Numbered from the stretch's first letter, positions 17,980 through 29,095 are shown. The stretch: 64,000 nt of DNA from Caulobacter segnis (GCF_029543125.1 NZ_JARQWW010000001.1:186001-250000); one strand, 5' to 3'. Notes: generated by a model not told the origin, from the sequence alone. Program-made: numbers and translations.

Positions 17980-19266
17980 TTAGCGATTAGGTCCCTTGGG
18001 ACCGGGTTTCTTCGGGCCGCCGCTCTTGGGAGCGTGGCTCGGCTTCTTCTTCGGCTTGGCCCAGCCGGCCTTGTAGACCGGCTTGTCGGACGCCGCCTCG
18101 GCGCCCGGCCCCTTGGGCTTCGGCTTGCGGGCCTTGTCGGCGCGGCGCGGGTCGGTGGTCTCCAGACCCGGCGCGCGGAATGGCTTCTTGGGCCCGCCCG
18201 CCTTGGGACCGCCCGGACGGCCGGGGCCGCGCGGACGCTCGTCCTCGTCGCGGGTGCGGCGCGGCGGGAAATCCCGGCCGCCCGGACCAGCCTTGCGCGG
18301 GCGCTCGTCGTCGCCCCGACGCGGGCCGCGATCATCCCGGCGTCCTTCGGGCTTGTCCTCGCGCGGCGCTCGGCGATCGAACTTGCCGGCGCCCCGACGC
18401 GGCGCCGGGCCGTCGCCCTCCGCGGGCAAGGCCGCGCCGCCGCGATACATCGGACGGTCGCCCAGCGGCATGGAGCCGGCGGTGATGTGCTCGGCCAGTT
18501 GCTCGCGGATGACGCGCGGGCCGACCTCCTCCACCTCGCCCGGAGCCAGGGTCCCCAGCGAGAACGGGCCGTAAGACAGACGGATCAGGCGGTTGACCTT
18601 CAGGTCCAGGGCTTCCAGCACCCGGCGCACTTCGCGGTTCTTGCCCTCGGCCAGGGTGACGGTGATCCACACGTTGCGGCCGAAGTTGTCCGGCCCCTTG
18701 GCCTTGTCCAGCTTGGCTTCGATGGCGCCGTATTTCACGCCCTCGATGGTGATGCCGTTCTTCAGGCGGTCCAGCTTCTCCTGGGTCGCATGGCCGAAGG
18801 CGCGGGCGCGGTACACGCGCGACCAGCCGTTGGACGGCAGCTCCAGCGCCCGGGTCAGGCCGCCGTCATTGGTCAGCAGCAGCAGGCCTTCGGAATTCAG
18901 ATCCAGACGCCCGACCGAGATCACCCGCCCGATCTCCTTGGGCAGGGCCTGGAACACCGTCGGGCGTCCCTTGGGGTCGTTGTGGGTGGTCACCAGGCCG
19001 ACAGGCTTGTGATAGCGGAACACGCGGGTCGGCTCGGCCGAGCCGACCACCACGCCGTCGACGGTGAGGATGTCGCTCTCGCCCACCTTGACCGCCGGAT
19101 GGGTCAGGACGTCGCCGTTCAGGGCCACGCGGCCGCTCTCGATCAGGCGCTCCACCTCACGGCGGGAAGCCACGCCGGCACGGGCCAGGGCCTTGGCCAC
19201 GCGTTCGCCGCCTTGACCGTCGGCGGCCTCATCCGTCAGGTGGGGGTCGTAAGTCTTCTTGTTCAT
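17980..19266 (-). CDS. rluB: 23S rRNA pseudouridine synthase (RluB/RsuA family) with long basic tail
   Basis: Isomerises uridine in rRNA, probably the RluB site of 23S rRNA. The 428-residue protein has an S4 domain (RVAKALARAGVASRREVERL), then the catalytic core GRLDLNSEGLLLLTNDG with the active-site Asp. GKNREVRRVLEALDLKV and LIRLSYGPF follow. After about residue 250 comes a roughly 170-residue Arg/Gly/Pro/Lys-rich low-complexity tail. RluB of gammaproteobacteria has a shorter tail. ATG 19266 has AGGA eight bases upstream. First gene of an rluB-TMEM175-rsmD operon. Confidence 0.92.
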   Translation of the reverse strand: MNKKTYDPHLTDEAADGQGGERVAKALARAGVASRREVERLIESGRVALNGDVLTHPAVKVGESDILTVDGVVVGSAEPTRVFRYHKPVGLVTTHNDPKGRPTVFQALPKEIGRVISVGRLDLNSEGLLLLTNDGGLTRALELPSNGWSRVYRARAFGHATQEKLDRLKNGITIEGVKYGAIEAKLDKAKGPDNFGRNVWITVTLAEGKNREVRRVLEALDLKVNRLIRLSYGPFSLGTLAPGEVEEVGPRVIREQLAEHITAGSMPLGDRPMYRGGAALPAEGDGPAPRRGAGKFDRRAPREDKPEGRRDDRGPRRGDDERPRKAGPGGRDFPPRRTRDEDERPRGPGRPGGPKAGGPKKPFRAPGLETTDPRRADKARKPKPKGPGAEAASDKPVYKAGWAKPKKKPSHAPKSGGPKKPGPKGPNR

Positions 19267-19317
19267 GTCGCGTCCTGCTTCGGGCCGGGCGCATCTCACG
19301 ATGGGCCGTCGCTGCTA

Positions 19318-19806
19318 ATGCGCATCGAACCGAACGATGATCAAGCCGCCATGGTTCTGGCCCTGGAGCAGGCGCGCGCCTCGGCCGAGCGCGGCGAAAC
19401 CCCCGTGGGCGCCGTGATCCTTGATCCAGCGACCGGTGAGATCATCGCCGCCGCCGGCAACGGCCCCATCGGCGCTCACGATCCTACCGCCCATGCCGAG
19501 ATCGTCGCCCTGCGCGCGGCGGCGGCGAAGCTGGGCAACTACCGCCTCACCGACCTGACCCTGGTGGTGACGCTGGAGCCCTGCGCCATGTGCGCGGGCG
19601 CCATCAGCCACGCCCGCATCGGCCGGGTGGTCTATGGCGCCGACGACCCAAAGGGCGGCGCCGTGGCCCATGGCCCCAGGTTCTTCGATCAGCCCACCTG
19701 CCACTGGCGGCCGGCCGTGACCGCCGGCGTCATGGCCGAGGAAAGCGCCGACCTGTTGCGCGGCTTCTTCAAGGCCCGCCGCAAGCCCAAGGGGGACGCT
19801 GCGTGA
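19318..19806 (+). CDS. tadA: tRNA adenosine(34) deaminase TadA
   Basis: Deaminates A34 to inosine in tRNA-Arg(ACG). The 162-residue protein has DPTAHAEIVALR, where His is a zinc ligand and Glu the proton shuttle, and LEPCAMCAGAISHARI, the PCxxC zinc site. The ATG at 19318 gives the standard N-terminus; the open frame upstream runs antisense to rluB and is not real. It is divergent from rluB (51-base gap). Its stop overlaps the next start in GTGA. Confidence 0.95.
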   Translation: MRIEPNDDQAAMVLALEQARASAERGETPVGAVILDPATGEIIAAAGNGPIGAHDPTAHAEIVALRAAAAKLGNYRLTDLTLVVTLEPCAMCAGAISHARIGRVVYGADDPKGGAVAHGPRFFDQPTCHWRPAVTAGVMAEESADLLRGFFKARRKPKGDAA

Positions 19807-20243
19807 AAACCCTCGCCCTCGTCCTGCTGCTGGCCGGCGCGCCGACCGTTCAGCCGATGCAGGAGATGTCCTGGCTGGCGGGAAGCTGGATGGAGAAGAC
19901 GCCGGAGCGCGAGGTCCTGGAGACCTGGTTCCTGCCGGTGGACGGGGCCATGCGCGGCGTCAGCGTCACCAAGCGCCCGGGCCGTCCAGAGTTCATCGAG
20001 ACCATGGCGATCACCACCGAGCCCGCCGGTCCCACCTTCACCGCCACCATCCCCGGCCAGGCGCCGACCGCCTTCGTCCGCCTGCCCGGCCCGCCGGGAG
20101 AAGCTGTATTCGAGAACAAGGCCCACGACTTCCCCCAACGGGTCATCTACCGCGCGTGCGGGGTGGAGCTCTGCGCGGCGATCGAGGGCATGGTGAAGGG
20201 CGAACTGAAGCGCACCGAGTGGCGCTACCAGCGGGCGCGGTGA
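19803..20243 (+). CDS. DUF6265-family exported protein
   Basis: A 146-residue protein starting at GTG 19803, which overlaps the tadA stop by four bases. The N-terminus (VKTLALVLLLAGAPTVQP) looks like a short signal sequence. The mature part begins MSWLAGSWMEK and contains ETWFLPVDGAMRGVS and HDFPQRVIYR, typical of DUF6265, a lipocalin-like small domain of unknown function. Coupling to tadA looks positional rather than functional. Confidence 0.82.
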   Translation: MKTLALVLLLAGAPTVQPMQEMSWLAGSWMEKTPEREVLETWFLPVDGAMRGVSVTKRPGRPEFIETMAITTEPAGPTFTATIPGQAPTAFVRLPGPPGEAVFENKAHDFPQRVIYRACGVELCAAIEGMVKGELKRTEWRYQRAR

Positions 20244-20261
20244 GCGTAACGCCAACAAACT

Positions 20262-20390
20262 CCGTCACCCTAGGCCTCGTGCCTAGGGTCCAGAGACTCC
20301 GCATCCGTCCGAAAGACGCAGCGGCGCCGCTTCAGCGAACCTAGAATTTCAGCCGCGTATGGGTCCCAGGCACAAGGCCTGGGATGACGG
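20262..20390. repeat. Diverged intergenic inverted repeat (type C)
   Basis: CCGTCACCCTAGGCCTCGTG followed by CCTAGGGTCC at the left mirrors GGGTCCCAGGCACAAGG followed by CCTGGGATGACGG at the right, with about 70 bases between. The plan resembles family B, with arms ending in a GTCAC/GTGA-like step and a GGTCC core, but the sequence differs. It separates the convergent DUF6265 and GNAT genes. Confidence 0.7.
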
Positions 20391-20398
20391 CGGAAGGG

Positions 20399-20989
20399 TC
20401 AGACGAAATCCTCGCTCAGACGGAAATCCAGCCGCTGCTTGATGGCCGGCCAGTCGTAGTCGGTGATCGAGAACACCGCCGTGTCGCGCACGTGGCCGGT
20501 CCAGGTGATCTTGTGGTTGCGCAGCACGCCTTCCTTGCTGGCGCCCAGCTTCAGCACCGCCGCCTGGCTGCGGGCGTTGCGCACGTCGACCATGAACTCC
20601 ACGCGGATGGCCCCGGACTCGAAGGCGTGGGTCAGCATCAGGCGCTTCACTTCCGGATTCACCGGGCCCGAGCGGGCGTCCGGGTGCAGGAAGGTGGCCC
20701 CCACCTCCAGCCCCGAATGGGCCGGGCGCATGTTCAGGTAGCTGGACGTGCCGACCACCTTGCCGTCCTCCAGCCGCCGGATGGCGTAGGCGATGCGTTC
20801 GCCCCGCACCGTCTCGGCCTCCAGCGCGCCCCACCAGTCGTCGAAGCCTTCGCCGCAGCCGTTGACCGACATGATCTCCCAGGCTTCGGGATCGCAATCG
20901 ACGGCCCCGCGCAGTTCGTCGCGCAGTTCCGGGGTGACGGGCTCCAGCCGCACGTAACGGCCGTCGAGGGGAGTGGCTCTCAGATGCAT
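20399..20989 (-). CDS. GNAT-family N-acetyltransferase (RimJ/RimL-like)
   Basis: A 196-residue acetyltransferase. The N-terminal LDGRYVRLEPVTPELRDEL and the core VGTSSYLNMRPAHSGLEVG with FEFMVDVRNARSQ-like segments match the RimJ/RimL-type GNAT fold. Q-A-A-V-L-K-L-GA is the usual acetyl-CoA region. The acceptor is unknown. It is divergent from the acyl-CoA dehydrogenase gene; no partner is adjacent. Confidence 0.87.
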   Translation of the reverse strand: MHLRATPLDGRYVRLEPVTPELRDELRGAVDCDPEAWEIMSVNGCGEGFDDWWGALEAETVRGERIAYAIRRLEDGKVVGTSSYLNMRPAHSGLEVGATFLHPDARSGPVNPEVKRLMLTHAFESGAIRVEFMVDVRNARSQAAVLKLGASKEGVLRNHKITWTGHVRDTAVFSITDYDWPAIKQRLDFRLSEDFV

Positions 20990-21074
20990 GAGCGCAATCT
21001 GCCGTCCCTCTCGAGTCTGGGCAAGACGATCCGGCTAGGCGCTTGCCGCGCGCGTCAACTCGTGCAAAATGAGA

Positions 21075-21090
21075 TCAAACAAGCGTTTGA
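21075..21090. promoter_or_regulatory. PsrA/FadR-like palindrome before the acyl-CoA dehydrogenase gene
   Basis: TCAAAC-AAGC-GTTTGA is a perfect inverted repeat ending 20 bases before the ATG at 21111. It fits the (G/C)AAAC-N2-4-GTTT(G/C) consensus of PsrA-type TetR regulators that sense long-chain acyl groups and control beta-oxidation. The downstream gene is a beta-oxidation type enzyme, which supports the reading. Confidence 0.6.
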
Positions 21091-21110
21091 ACGACAAGGG
21101 ACGGGCCGCC

Positions 21111-22418
<1,308 letters not shown>

Positions 22419-22430
22419 GTCTGATCAAAA

Positions 22431-22535
22431 AATCCTCCCCTCTGGGGGAGGTGTCCCAAAGGGACGGAGGGGGCCTGCTGAGTCAGCAAGCCCCCTCCAC
22501 CGCTTCGCGGTTCCCCTCCGCCAGAGGGGGAGGAT
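22431..22535. repeat. Palindromic repeat, family A copy 3 (inverted orientation)
   Basis: It begins AATCCTCCCCTCTGGGGGAG and ends CCGCCAGAGGGGGAGGAT. The internal blocks (TCCCAAAGGGACGGAGGGGG left, CCCCCTCCACCGCTTCGCGG right) are those of copy 2 in the opposite order. This copy therefore lies in the opposite orientation. It separates the convergent acyl-CoA dehydrogenase and the membrane-protein gene. Confidence 0.87.
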
Positions 22536-22543
22536 CTTCTCGG

Positions 22544-22945
22544 CTAGACCATCCACCCGCGCGCCAGCAGCGCCCGGCCGTAGCTCCAGAACGGCGAGGC
22601 CAGGCTGGCCGCCATCAGCAGGGCCAGCAGCACGCCCGTCTGACGCCCCTTCTTGCTGTTCAGCAGGCTGGAGGCCGCGCCCCCGAACCACAAGGCGGCC
22701 GCCGCCAAGGCCAGGGCCGAGCCGGCCAGGGGCGAATAGCCCAGCATGGCCGCCGTGATCGCGTGAACCCCCACCAGGGCCCCGCCCACGGCCCGCGTCT
22801 GGGCCAGGCCGTTCTCCTCGGACTCCGTGGTCAGGCCCAGCCGCTTCATCGCGCTATCGGGGCTGGCCAGCAGAAAGCCGCCGATGGCGCCGCCGATCAT
22901 GCAGGCGACGATGGCGAGGAGGATCGAAACCGTGTGGGAGGCCAT
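22544..22945 (-). CDS. Small hydrophobic membrane protein of unknown function
   Basis: A 133-residue protein with four likely membrane segments (SILLAIVACMIGGAIGGFLL, then three in the C-terminal two thirds). A short charged loop, KRLGLTTESEENGLAQTR, follows the first. I do not recognise the family. The start ATG at 22945 is followed by a plausible N-terminus. It lies nine bases after the decayed VOC gene on the same strand, so it may once have been transcribed with it. Confidence 0.7.
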   Translation of the reverse strand: MASHTVSILLAIVACMIGGAIGGFLLASPDSAMKRLGLTTESEENGLAQTRAVGGALVGVHAITAAMLGYSPLAGSALALAAAALWFGGAASSLLNSKKGRQTGVLLALLMAASLASPFWSYGRALLARGWMV

Positions 22946-22954
22946 GGGCGAAGC

Positions 22955-23095
22955 TTACTCCGGCGCGTGACAGACCGCCTCGATATTGTGGCCGTCCGGG
23001 TCCAGCACAAACGCGCCAGCCGCGAACCGCTCCGACGCCCAGTCATAAAAGGCTTCCGTCGTCTTACAATCGACAACCTTGAACCCTAGATGGTC
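22955..23095 (-). pseudogene. Decayed VOC-family gene with internal deletion
   Basis: The readable ends are a VOC N-terminus (DHLGFKVVDCKTTEAFYD) and a VOC C-terminus (GAFVLDPDGHNIEAVCHAPE) joined by only WASERFAA. In intact relatives some 80-90 residues separate these motifs, including a YHPNYY-like segment that normally precedes the GAFVLDPDG strand. The frame is kept, but the fold cannot form. No convincing start codon or ribosome site lies just before DHLGF. I call it a pseudogene left after an internal deletion. Confidence 0.75.
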
Positions 23096-23151
23096 GGGCG
23101 TTGCAGTCCTCTTCGAACGAAGGCGCAACCGATGGCCAAGACCACCGGTGC

Positions 23152-23180
23152 TTGACTCCACGGAGCGCCCAACCTACCTC
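23152..23180 (+). promoter_or_regulatory. Candidate promoter of groESL
   Basis: TTGACT at 23152-23157 is followed after 17 bases by TACCTC at 23175-23180. The CIRCE element starts 11 bases further on, where a transcription start would be expected. A heat-shock sigma promoter overlapping the same CTTGAC box is also possible; I cannot separate the two by eye. Confidence 0.45.
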
Positions 23181-23190
23181 CCGCGCACCG

Positions 23191-23217
23191 CTGGCACTCA
23201 GGGTGGGCGACTGCTAA
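23191..23217. promoter_or_regulatory. CIRCE element (HrcA operator) of groESL
   Basis: CTGGCACTC-N9-GACTGCTAA matches the CIRCE consensus TTAGCACTC-N9-GAGTGCTAA at 7 of 9 and 8 of 9 positions, with the exact nine-base spacer. It lies 58 bases before groES. HrcA binding here would repress groESL at normal temperature, as known for Caulobacter and other alphaproteobacteria. hrcA is not in the window. Confidence 0.9.
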
Positions 23218-23274
23218 CAGCCCCGCTCGCCAGCGACAGAACAACAACCCCGTAACGCTACGGAGAGCCTCAAG

Positions 23275-23565
23275 ATGAAGTTTCGTCCTCTTGGCGACCG
23301 CGTGCTCGTGAAGCGCGTCGAAGAAGAAGAGAAGACCAAGGGCGGGATCATCATCCCGGACACCGCCAAGGAAAAGCCGCAGGAAGGCGAAGTCGTCGCC
23401 GTCGGTCCGGGCGCCCGCAACGACAAGGGCGACGTCGTCGCTCTGGACGTGAAGGCCGGTGACCGCATCCTGTTCGGCAAGTGGTCGGGCACGGAAGTGA
23501 AGGTCGACGGTGAAGACCTGCTGATCATGAAGGAAAGCGACGTCCTGGGCGTGGTCGAGCGCTAA
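23275..23565 (+). CDS. groES: Co-chaperonin GroES
   Basis: The 96-residue lid of the chaperonin. It starts [20 protein letters not shown], contains the mobile-loop region [17 protein letters not shown] and ends [18 protein letters not shown] 23275 has a GGAGAGCC site. It is 53 bases upstream of groEL in one operon under CIRCE control. Confidence 0.98.
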   Translation: MKFRPLGDRVLVKRVEEEEKTKGGIIIPDTAKEKPQEGEVVAVGPGARNDKGDVVALDVKAGDRILFGKWSGTEVKVDGEDLLIMKESDVLGVVER

Positions 23566-23603
23566 GCGCCGACGCCTTCGACGATCCCCTCAAACCCATT
23601 TGA

Positions 23604-25256
<1,653 letters not shown>

Positions 25257-25279
25257 TCCTAGTCACCAGCACCAAGTTG

Positions 25280-25311
25280 AAGGGCGGGGCCGCAAGGCTC
25301 CGCCCTTTTTC
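25280..25311 (+). terminator. Terminator of groESL
   Basis: AAGGGCGGGG and CTCCGCCCTT form a stem with one G-U pair around a loop containing GCAAG, followed by TTTTTCTTT. It begins 24 bases after the groEL stop. Confidence 0.9.
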
Positions 25312-25396
25312 TTTGCTTCGCCAGCCGAAGCCCGCACAGCGCCCAAACTACGCACCCGGCTAGGCGCCGGCCTCTCGACCGCCTATCTCGGAAGGC

Positions 25397-26827
25397 ATGA
25401 ACGCCATCACCTCCGCCCCCTCCCTGCTGGACGCCGCCGGCGTCGACCCCAAGGCCGCTGAGCGCATCCTCGGCGAGGCCCTCGCCGGGGCCGACGACGG
25501 GGAGCTGTTCTTGGAGCGTTCGGAGAGCGAAAGCTTCGTCTTCGACGACGGCCGGCTGAAGACCGCCGCCTATGACGCCGGCGAGGGCTTCGGCCTTCGC
25601 GTGGTGGCGGGCGAGACCGCCGGCTACGCTCATTCCTCGGAAATCTCCGAAGGCGCCATTCGCCGCGCCGCCGACAGCGCCCAACTGGCCCGCCGCGGCT
25701 ACAGCGGCGTCTCCGCCGAAGGGCCCCGCGCCACCAACGCCAAGCTCTATGGCGAGGACGATCCGGTCTCCAAGCCGGACTTCTCCGACAAGGTCGCCCT
25801 GCTGCAGGAGATCGACGCCTTCGCCCGTCAGCGCGACCCGCGCGTGGTGCAGGTCATGGCCTCCCTGGCCGGCGAGCGCCGGGTGGTGGAGATTCTGCGC
25901 GCCGACGGCCGCCTGATCCGCGACATCCGCCCCCTGGTCCGCGTCAACGTCCAGCTCACCGTCGAGAAGGACGGCCGTCGCGAGACTGGCTCATCCGGCG
26001 CGGGCGGCCGCGCCGGCTTCGAGGCCTGGATCAGCCCTGACAAGTGGCAGGGCCAAGTGGACGAGGCCCTGCGTCAGGCTCTGGTCAATCTGGACGCCGT
26101 GGCCTGCCCGGCGGGCGAGATGGACGTGGTGCTTGGCCCAGGCTGGAACGGCGTGCTGCTGCACGAGGCCGTGGGCCATGGGCTTGAGGGCGACTTCAAC
26201 CGCAAGGGCATCTCGGCCTTCTCCGGCCGCATCGGCGAACGGGTGGCCGCCAAGGGCGTCACGGTCTTCGACGACGGCTCCATCCAGGGCCGCCGCGGCT
26301 CCCTGACCGTGGACGACGAAGGCACCCCCACCGAGCGCACCATCCTGATCGAGGACGGCATCCTGGTCGGCTACATGCACGACCGTATGAGCGCGCGCCT
26401 GATGGGCATGCAGGCCACTGGCAACGGCCGCCGGCAGTCCTACGCCCACATGCCCATGCCGCGCATGACCAACACCGGCATGCTGTCAGGCTCGCACAAG
26501 CAGGAGGAGATGATCGCGTCGATGAAGCGCGGCCTCTACTGCGCCAATTTCGGCGGCGGCCAGGTGGACATCACCAACGGCAAGTTCGTCTTCCAGTGCA
26601 CCGAGGCCTATCTGGTCGAGGACGGCAAGATCACCGCTCCAGTGAAGGGCGCGACCCTGATCGGCGACGGCCCCAGCGCCCTGACCCGCGTCACCATGAT
26701 CGGCGACGACTTCGATTTCGATCCCGGCATCGGCGTCTGCGGCAAGGCGGGACAAGGGGTTCCGGTGGGCGTCGGCCAGCCGTCCTTGAAGATCACCGGC
26801 CTCACCGTGGGCGGCACCGGAGTCTGA
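25397..26827 (+). CDS. tldD: Metalloprotease TldD
   Basis: One half of the heterodimeric TldD/TldE (PmbA) protease, which degrades unfolded peptides and processes some modified peptides. The 476-residue protein carries the zinc motif HEAVGHGLEGDFNRKG near residue 256 (HExxxH), followed by the SAFSGRIGERVAAKGV stretch. The C-terminus GVCGKAGQGVPVGVGQPSLK is conserved. Its partner pmbA/tldE is not in this window and is presumably elsewhere. Confidence 0.95.
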   Translation: MNAITSAPSLLDAAGVDPKAAERILGEALAGADDGELFLERSESESFVFDDGRLKTAAYDAGEGFGLRVVAGETAGYAHSSEISEGAIRRAADSAQLARRGYSGVSAEGPRATNAKLYGEDDPVSKPDFSDKVALLQEIDAFARQRDPRVVQVMASLAGERRVVEILRADGRLIRDIRPLVRVNVQLTVEKDGRRETGSSGAGGRAGFEAWISPDKWQGQVDEALRQALVNLDAVACPAGEMDVVLGPGWNGVLLHEAVGHGLEGDFNRKGISAFSGRIGERVAAKGVTVFDDGSIQGRRGSLTVDDEGTPTERTILIEDGILVGYMHDRMSARLMGMQATGNGRRQSYAHMPMPRMTNTGMLSGSHKQEEMIASMKRGLYCANFGGGQVDITNGKFVFQCTEAYLVEDGKITAPVKGATLIGDGPSALTRVTMIGDDFDFDPGIGVCGKAGQGVPVGVGQPSLKITGLTVGGTGV

Positions 26828-26966
26828 GCCCAATCTAGGGTAGAGGCATCGGACAGGGCTTTCAGATGCAACCTGTCAGAGATTTAATCTACCTTTCCGC
26901 CTTGTAATTGGTCTTAGCGAGCGACGTTCGCCATCCCTCACTGCATCAAGTGGGGAGTACACGTCC

Positions 26967-29012
26967 ATGGCCATCGCGCCGATCATCGCCATTCTGGCCG
27001 CCGGCCAACCCGAGGCCGCGGCCGCGGTCCAGCCTGCTCCGGCTCCGCAGGCGGCGCCCGCAGCGCAGAGCCAGAACGCCGCCCAGGGCGTCATCTCCTA
27101 TCCGGCGGAGTTCTTCGCCGCGGCCCAGCCGAACACGGCCATGGACATGATCGACCGCCTGCCGGGCTTCTCGTTCAACGGCGGCGACTCGGTGCGCGGC
27201 TTCGCCGGCGGAGCTGGCAACGTGCTGATCGACGGCCAGCGGCCCACCGCCAAGAACGACAGCCTGGGGAACATCCTGCGCCGCGTCCCGGCCAGCCAGG
27301 TCGAACGCATCGACCTGATCCGCGGCAGCGCCCCGGGCATCGAGATGCAGGGCCAGACCATCCTGGCCAACATCGTCCGCAAGGGCGGCGTGCAGAGCAC
27401 CGGCGTCTTCGCCGTGGCCGGCAACTTCCTGCATGACGGCCGCGAGGTGTACGCCATGCGTCTGGAAGGCTCGCGCCGCAACAACGGCCGCACCCTGGAA
27501 GGCGGCCTGTTCATGGGCGGATTTGTGGACGACGGCGCCGGCGACGGCCCCATCACCCGCCGCGACGCCAATGGCCGGATCATCAGCCAGGACCGCATCA
27601 ACACCGAGGGCGACGGCCAGGACACCATCCTCACCGGGGCCTACGAGACCCCGCTGGCCGGCGGCAAGTTCAAGGTCAACGGGCAGCTCCATAACAACCG
27701 CTTCTATTACGACGAGCTCCTGCCCGGCATTCAGGGCGTCCAGCGCGACCACGACGAGCAGAACCGCGCCGAGCTCGGCCTGCGCTACGACCGCCCGCTG
27801 AGCAGCACGCTCGCCCTGGAAAGCCTGCTGCTGCAGCAGCTCAAGCACTTCGACTACACCTCGCTCTACAAGGAGCCGGGCTCGGTCACCGTCTATGAGA
27901 ACGAACGCACCACCGGCGAGAGCATCGCCCGCGCGGTGCTGAAGTGGAACAAGTCCTCCACCTTCTCCCTCGAGACCGGTCTGGAAGGCGCTTACAACTG
28001 GCTGGACAGCGAGTCCGGCTATTCCGAGAACGACACGCCCATCGAGCTGCCCGCCGCCAATGTGAAGGTGAACGAGAAGCGCGGCGAGATCTTCGTCAAC
28101 ACCACCTACAAGCCCTGGACGCCGCTGACCCTGGAGGCCGGCGTCCGCATGGAGGGCTCGCGCCTGGAGTCCAGCGGCGACGTGGAGCTGGAGAAGACCT
28201 TCTCCTTCTTCAAGCCGCGCGCCGTTGCCACCTGGTCGCCCAACGCCCTCAACCAGGTCCGCCTGCGCGTGGAGCGTCAGGTGGGGCAGCTGAACTTCAA
28301 CGACTTCACCGCCTCCTCCGCCCTATCCACGGGCGTCATCTCCACCGGCAACCCGAACCTGGAGCCGGAGCACGCCTGGGTTATGGAGGCCGCCTATGAG
28401 CGCCGCTTCTGGGGCAACGGGGCCATCGTCTTCACCGCCCGCCACTTTGAGGTGACCGACGCCATCGACCGCGCGCCGATCTTCACCGCCACAGGCGCCT
28501 TCGACAGCCCGGCCAATATCGGCGACGGGACCAAGGACGAGTTCGAAGCCCGCTTGACCCTGCCCCTGCAGAAGCTCGGCGTCGCCGGCGGCCTGCTGAA
28601 GGGCAAGCTGACCTATCGCGAAAGCGAGGTCACCGACCCCACCACCGGCCAGAAGCGCGAGCTCTCCGACTATCGCCCGGTGGAGTACGAGCTGAACTTC
28701 ACCCAGGACCTGTCGAAGTACAAACTGAACTGGGGTGTGAACGTCTTCAGCCAGTGGCGCGAGACCTACTACCGCTTCAACCAGATCCAGACCTACAAGC
28801 TGAAGACCTGGGTCCATCCGTTCCTGGAATACCGTCCGAAGCCCGATCTCTCGATCCGCTTCGAGATGCCCAACGCCACCGCGCGCGGCTTCAAGCAGAT
28901 CCGCCAGGTCTATGCCGGCCCGCGCAACACCAGCCCGCTGTCGTTCGAGGAAGTCCGCGATCTTGAGTTCGGTCGCAGCTTCTACGTGCGCCTGCGCAAG
29001 ACCTGGGGCTGA
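26967..29012 (+). CDS. TonB-dependent outer-membrane receptor
   Basis: A 681-residue beta-barrel receptor for active uptake across the outer membrane. A short hydrophobic N-terminus (MAIAPIIAILAAG) and an Ala/Pro/Gln-rich linker precede the plug. The plug has IDRLPGFSFNGGDSVRGFAG, NVLIDGQRP and VERIDLIRGSAPGIEMQG. The barrel ends in FYVRLRKTWG, with an aromatic residue near the C-terminus. The substrate is unknown. A peptide transporter lies convergent next to it, which hints at, but does not prove, peptide-related uptake. GGGGAG precedes the ATG. Confidence 0.9.
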   Translation: MAIAPIIAILAAGQPEAAAAVQPAPAPQAAPAAQSQNAAQGVISYPAEFFAAAQPNTAMDMIDRLPGFSFNGGDSVRGFAGGAGNVLIDGQRPTAKNDSLGNILRRVPASQVERIDLIRGSAPGIEMQGQTILANIVRKGGVQSTGVFAVAGNFLHDGREVYAMRLEGSRRNNGRTLEGGLFMGGFVDDGAGDGPITRRDANGRIISQDRINTEGDGQDTILTGAYETPLAGGKFKVNGQLHNNRFYYDELLPGIQGVQRDHDEQNRAELGLRYDRPLSSTLALESLLLQQLKHFDYTSLYKEPGSVTVYENERTTGESIARAVLKWNKSSTFSLETGLEGAYNWLDSESGYSENDTPIELPAANVKVNEKRGEIFVNTTYKPWTPLTLEAGVRMEGSRLESSGDVELEKTFSFFKPRAVATWSPNALNQVRLRVERQVGQLNFNDFTASSALSTGVISTGNPNLEPEHAWVMEAAYERRFWGNGAIVFTARHFEVTDAIDRAPIFTATGAFDSPANIGDGTKDEFEARLTLPLQKLGVAGGLLKGKLTYRESEVTDPTTGQKRELSDYRPVEYELNFTQDLSKYKLNWGVNVFSQWRETYYRFNQIQTYKLKTWVHPFLEYRPKPDLSIRFEMPNATARGFKQIRQVYAGPRNTSPLSFEEVRDLEFGRSFYVRLRKTWG

Positions 29013-29038
29013 GCCCCTCCCTCAGCTCCAGGCAAAGC

Positions 29039-29066
29039 AAAGGCCCCGGATCGCTCCGGGGCCTTT
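29039..29066. terminator. Bidirectional terminator between receptor and POT transporter genes
   Basis: A perfect 12-bp stem: AAAGGCCCCGGA (29039-29050), loop TCGC, TCCGGGGCCTTT (29055-29066). The AAA/TTT ends give short U tracts on both strands, suiting the two convergent genes. Confidence 0.88.
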
Positions 29067-29095
29067 CGTCTTCTCGGGCCTGGGCCTCCGACGCC

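Noticed and set aside
17950..19317. Long frame leading into tadA
   Set aside because: It is antisense to rluB and not protein-like; TadA homology begins at 19318.
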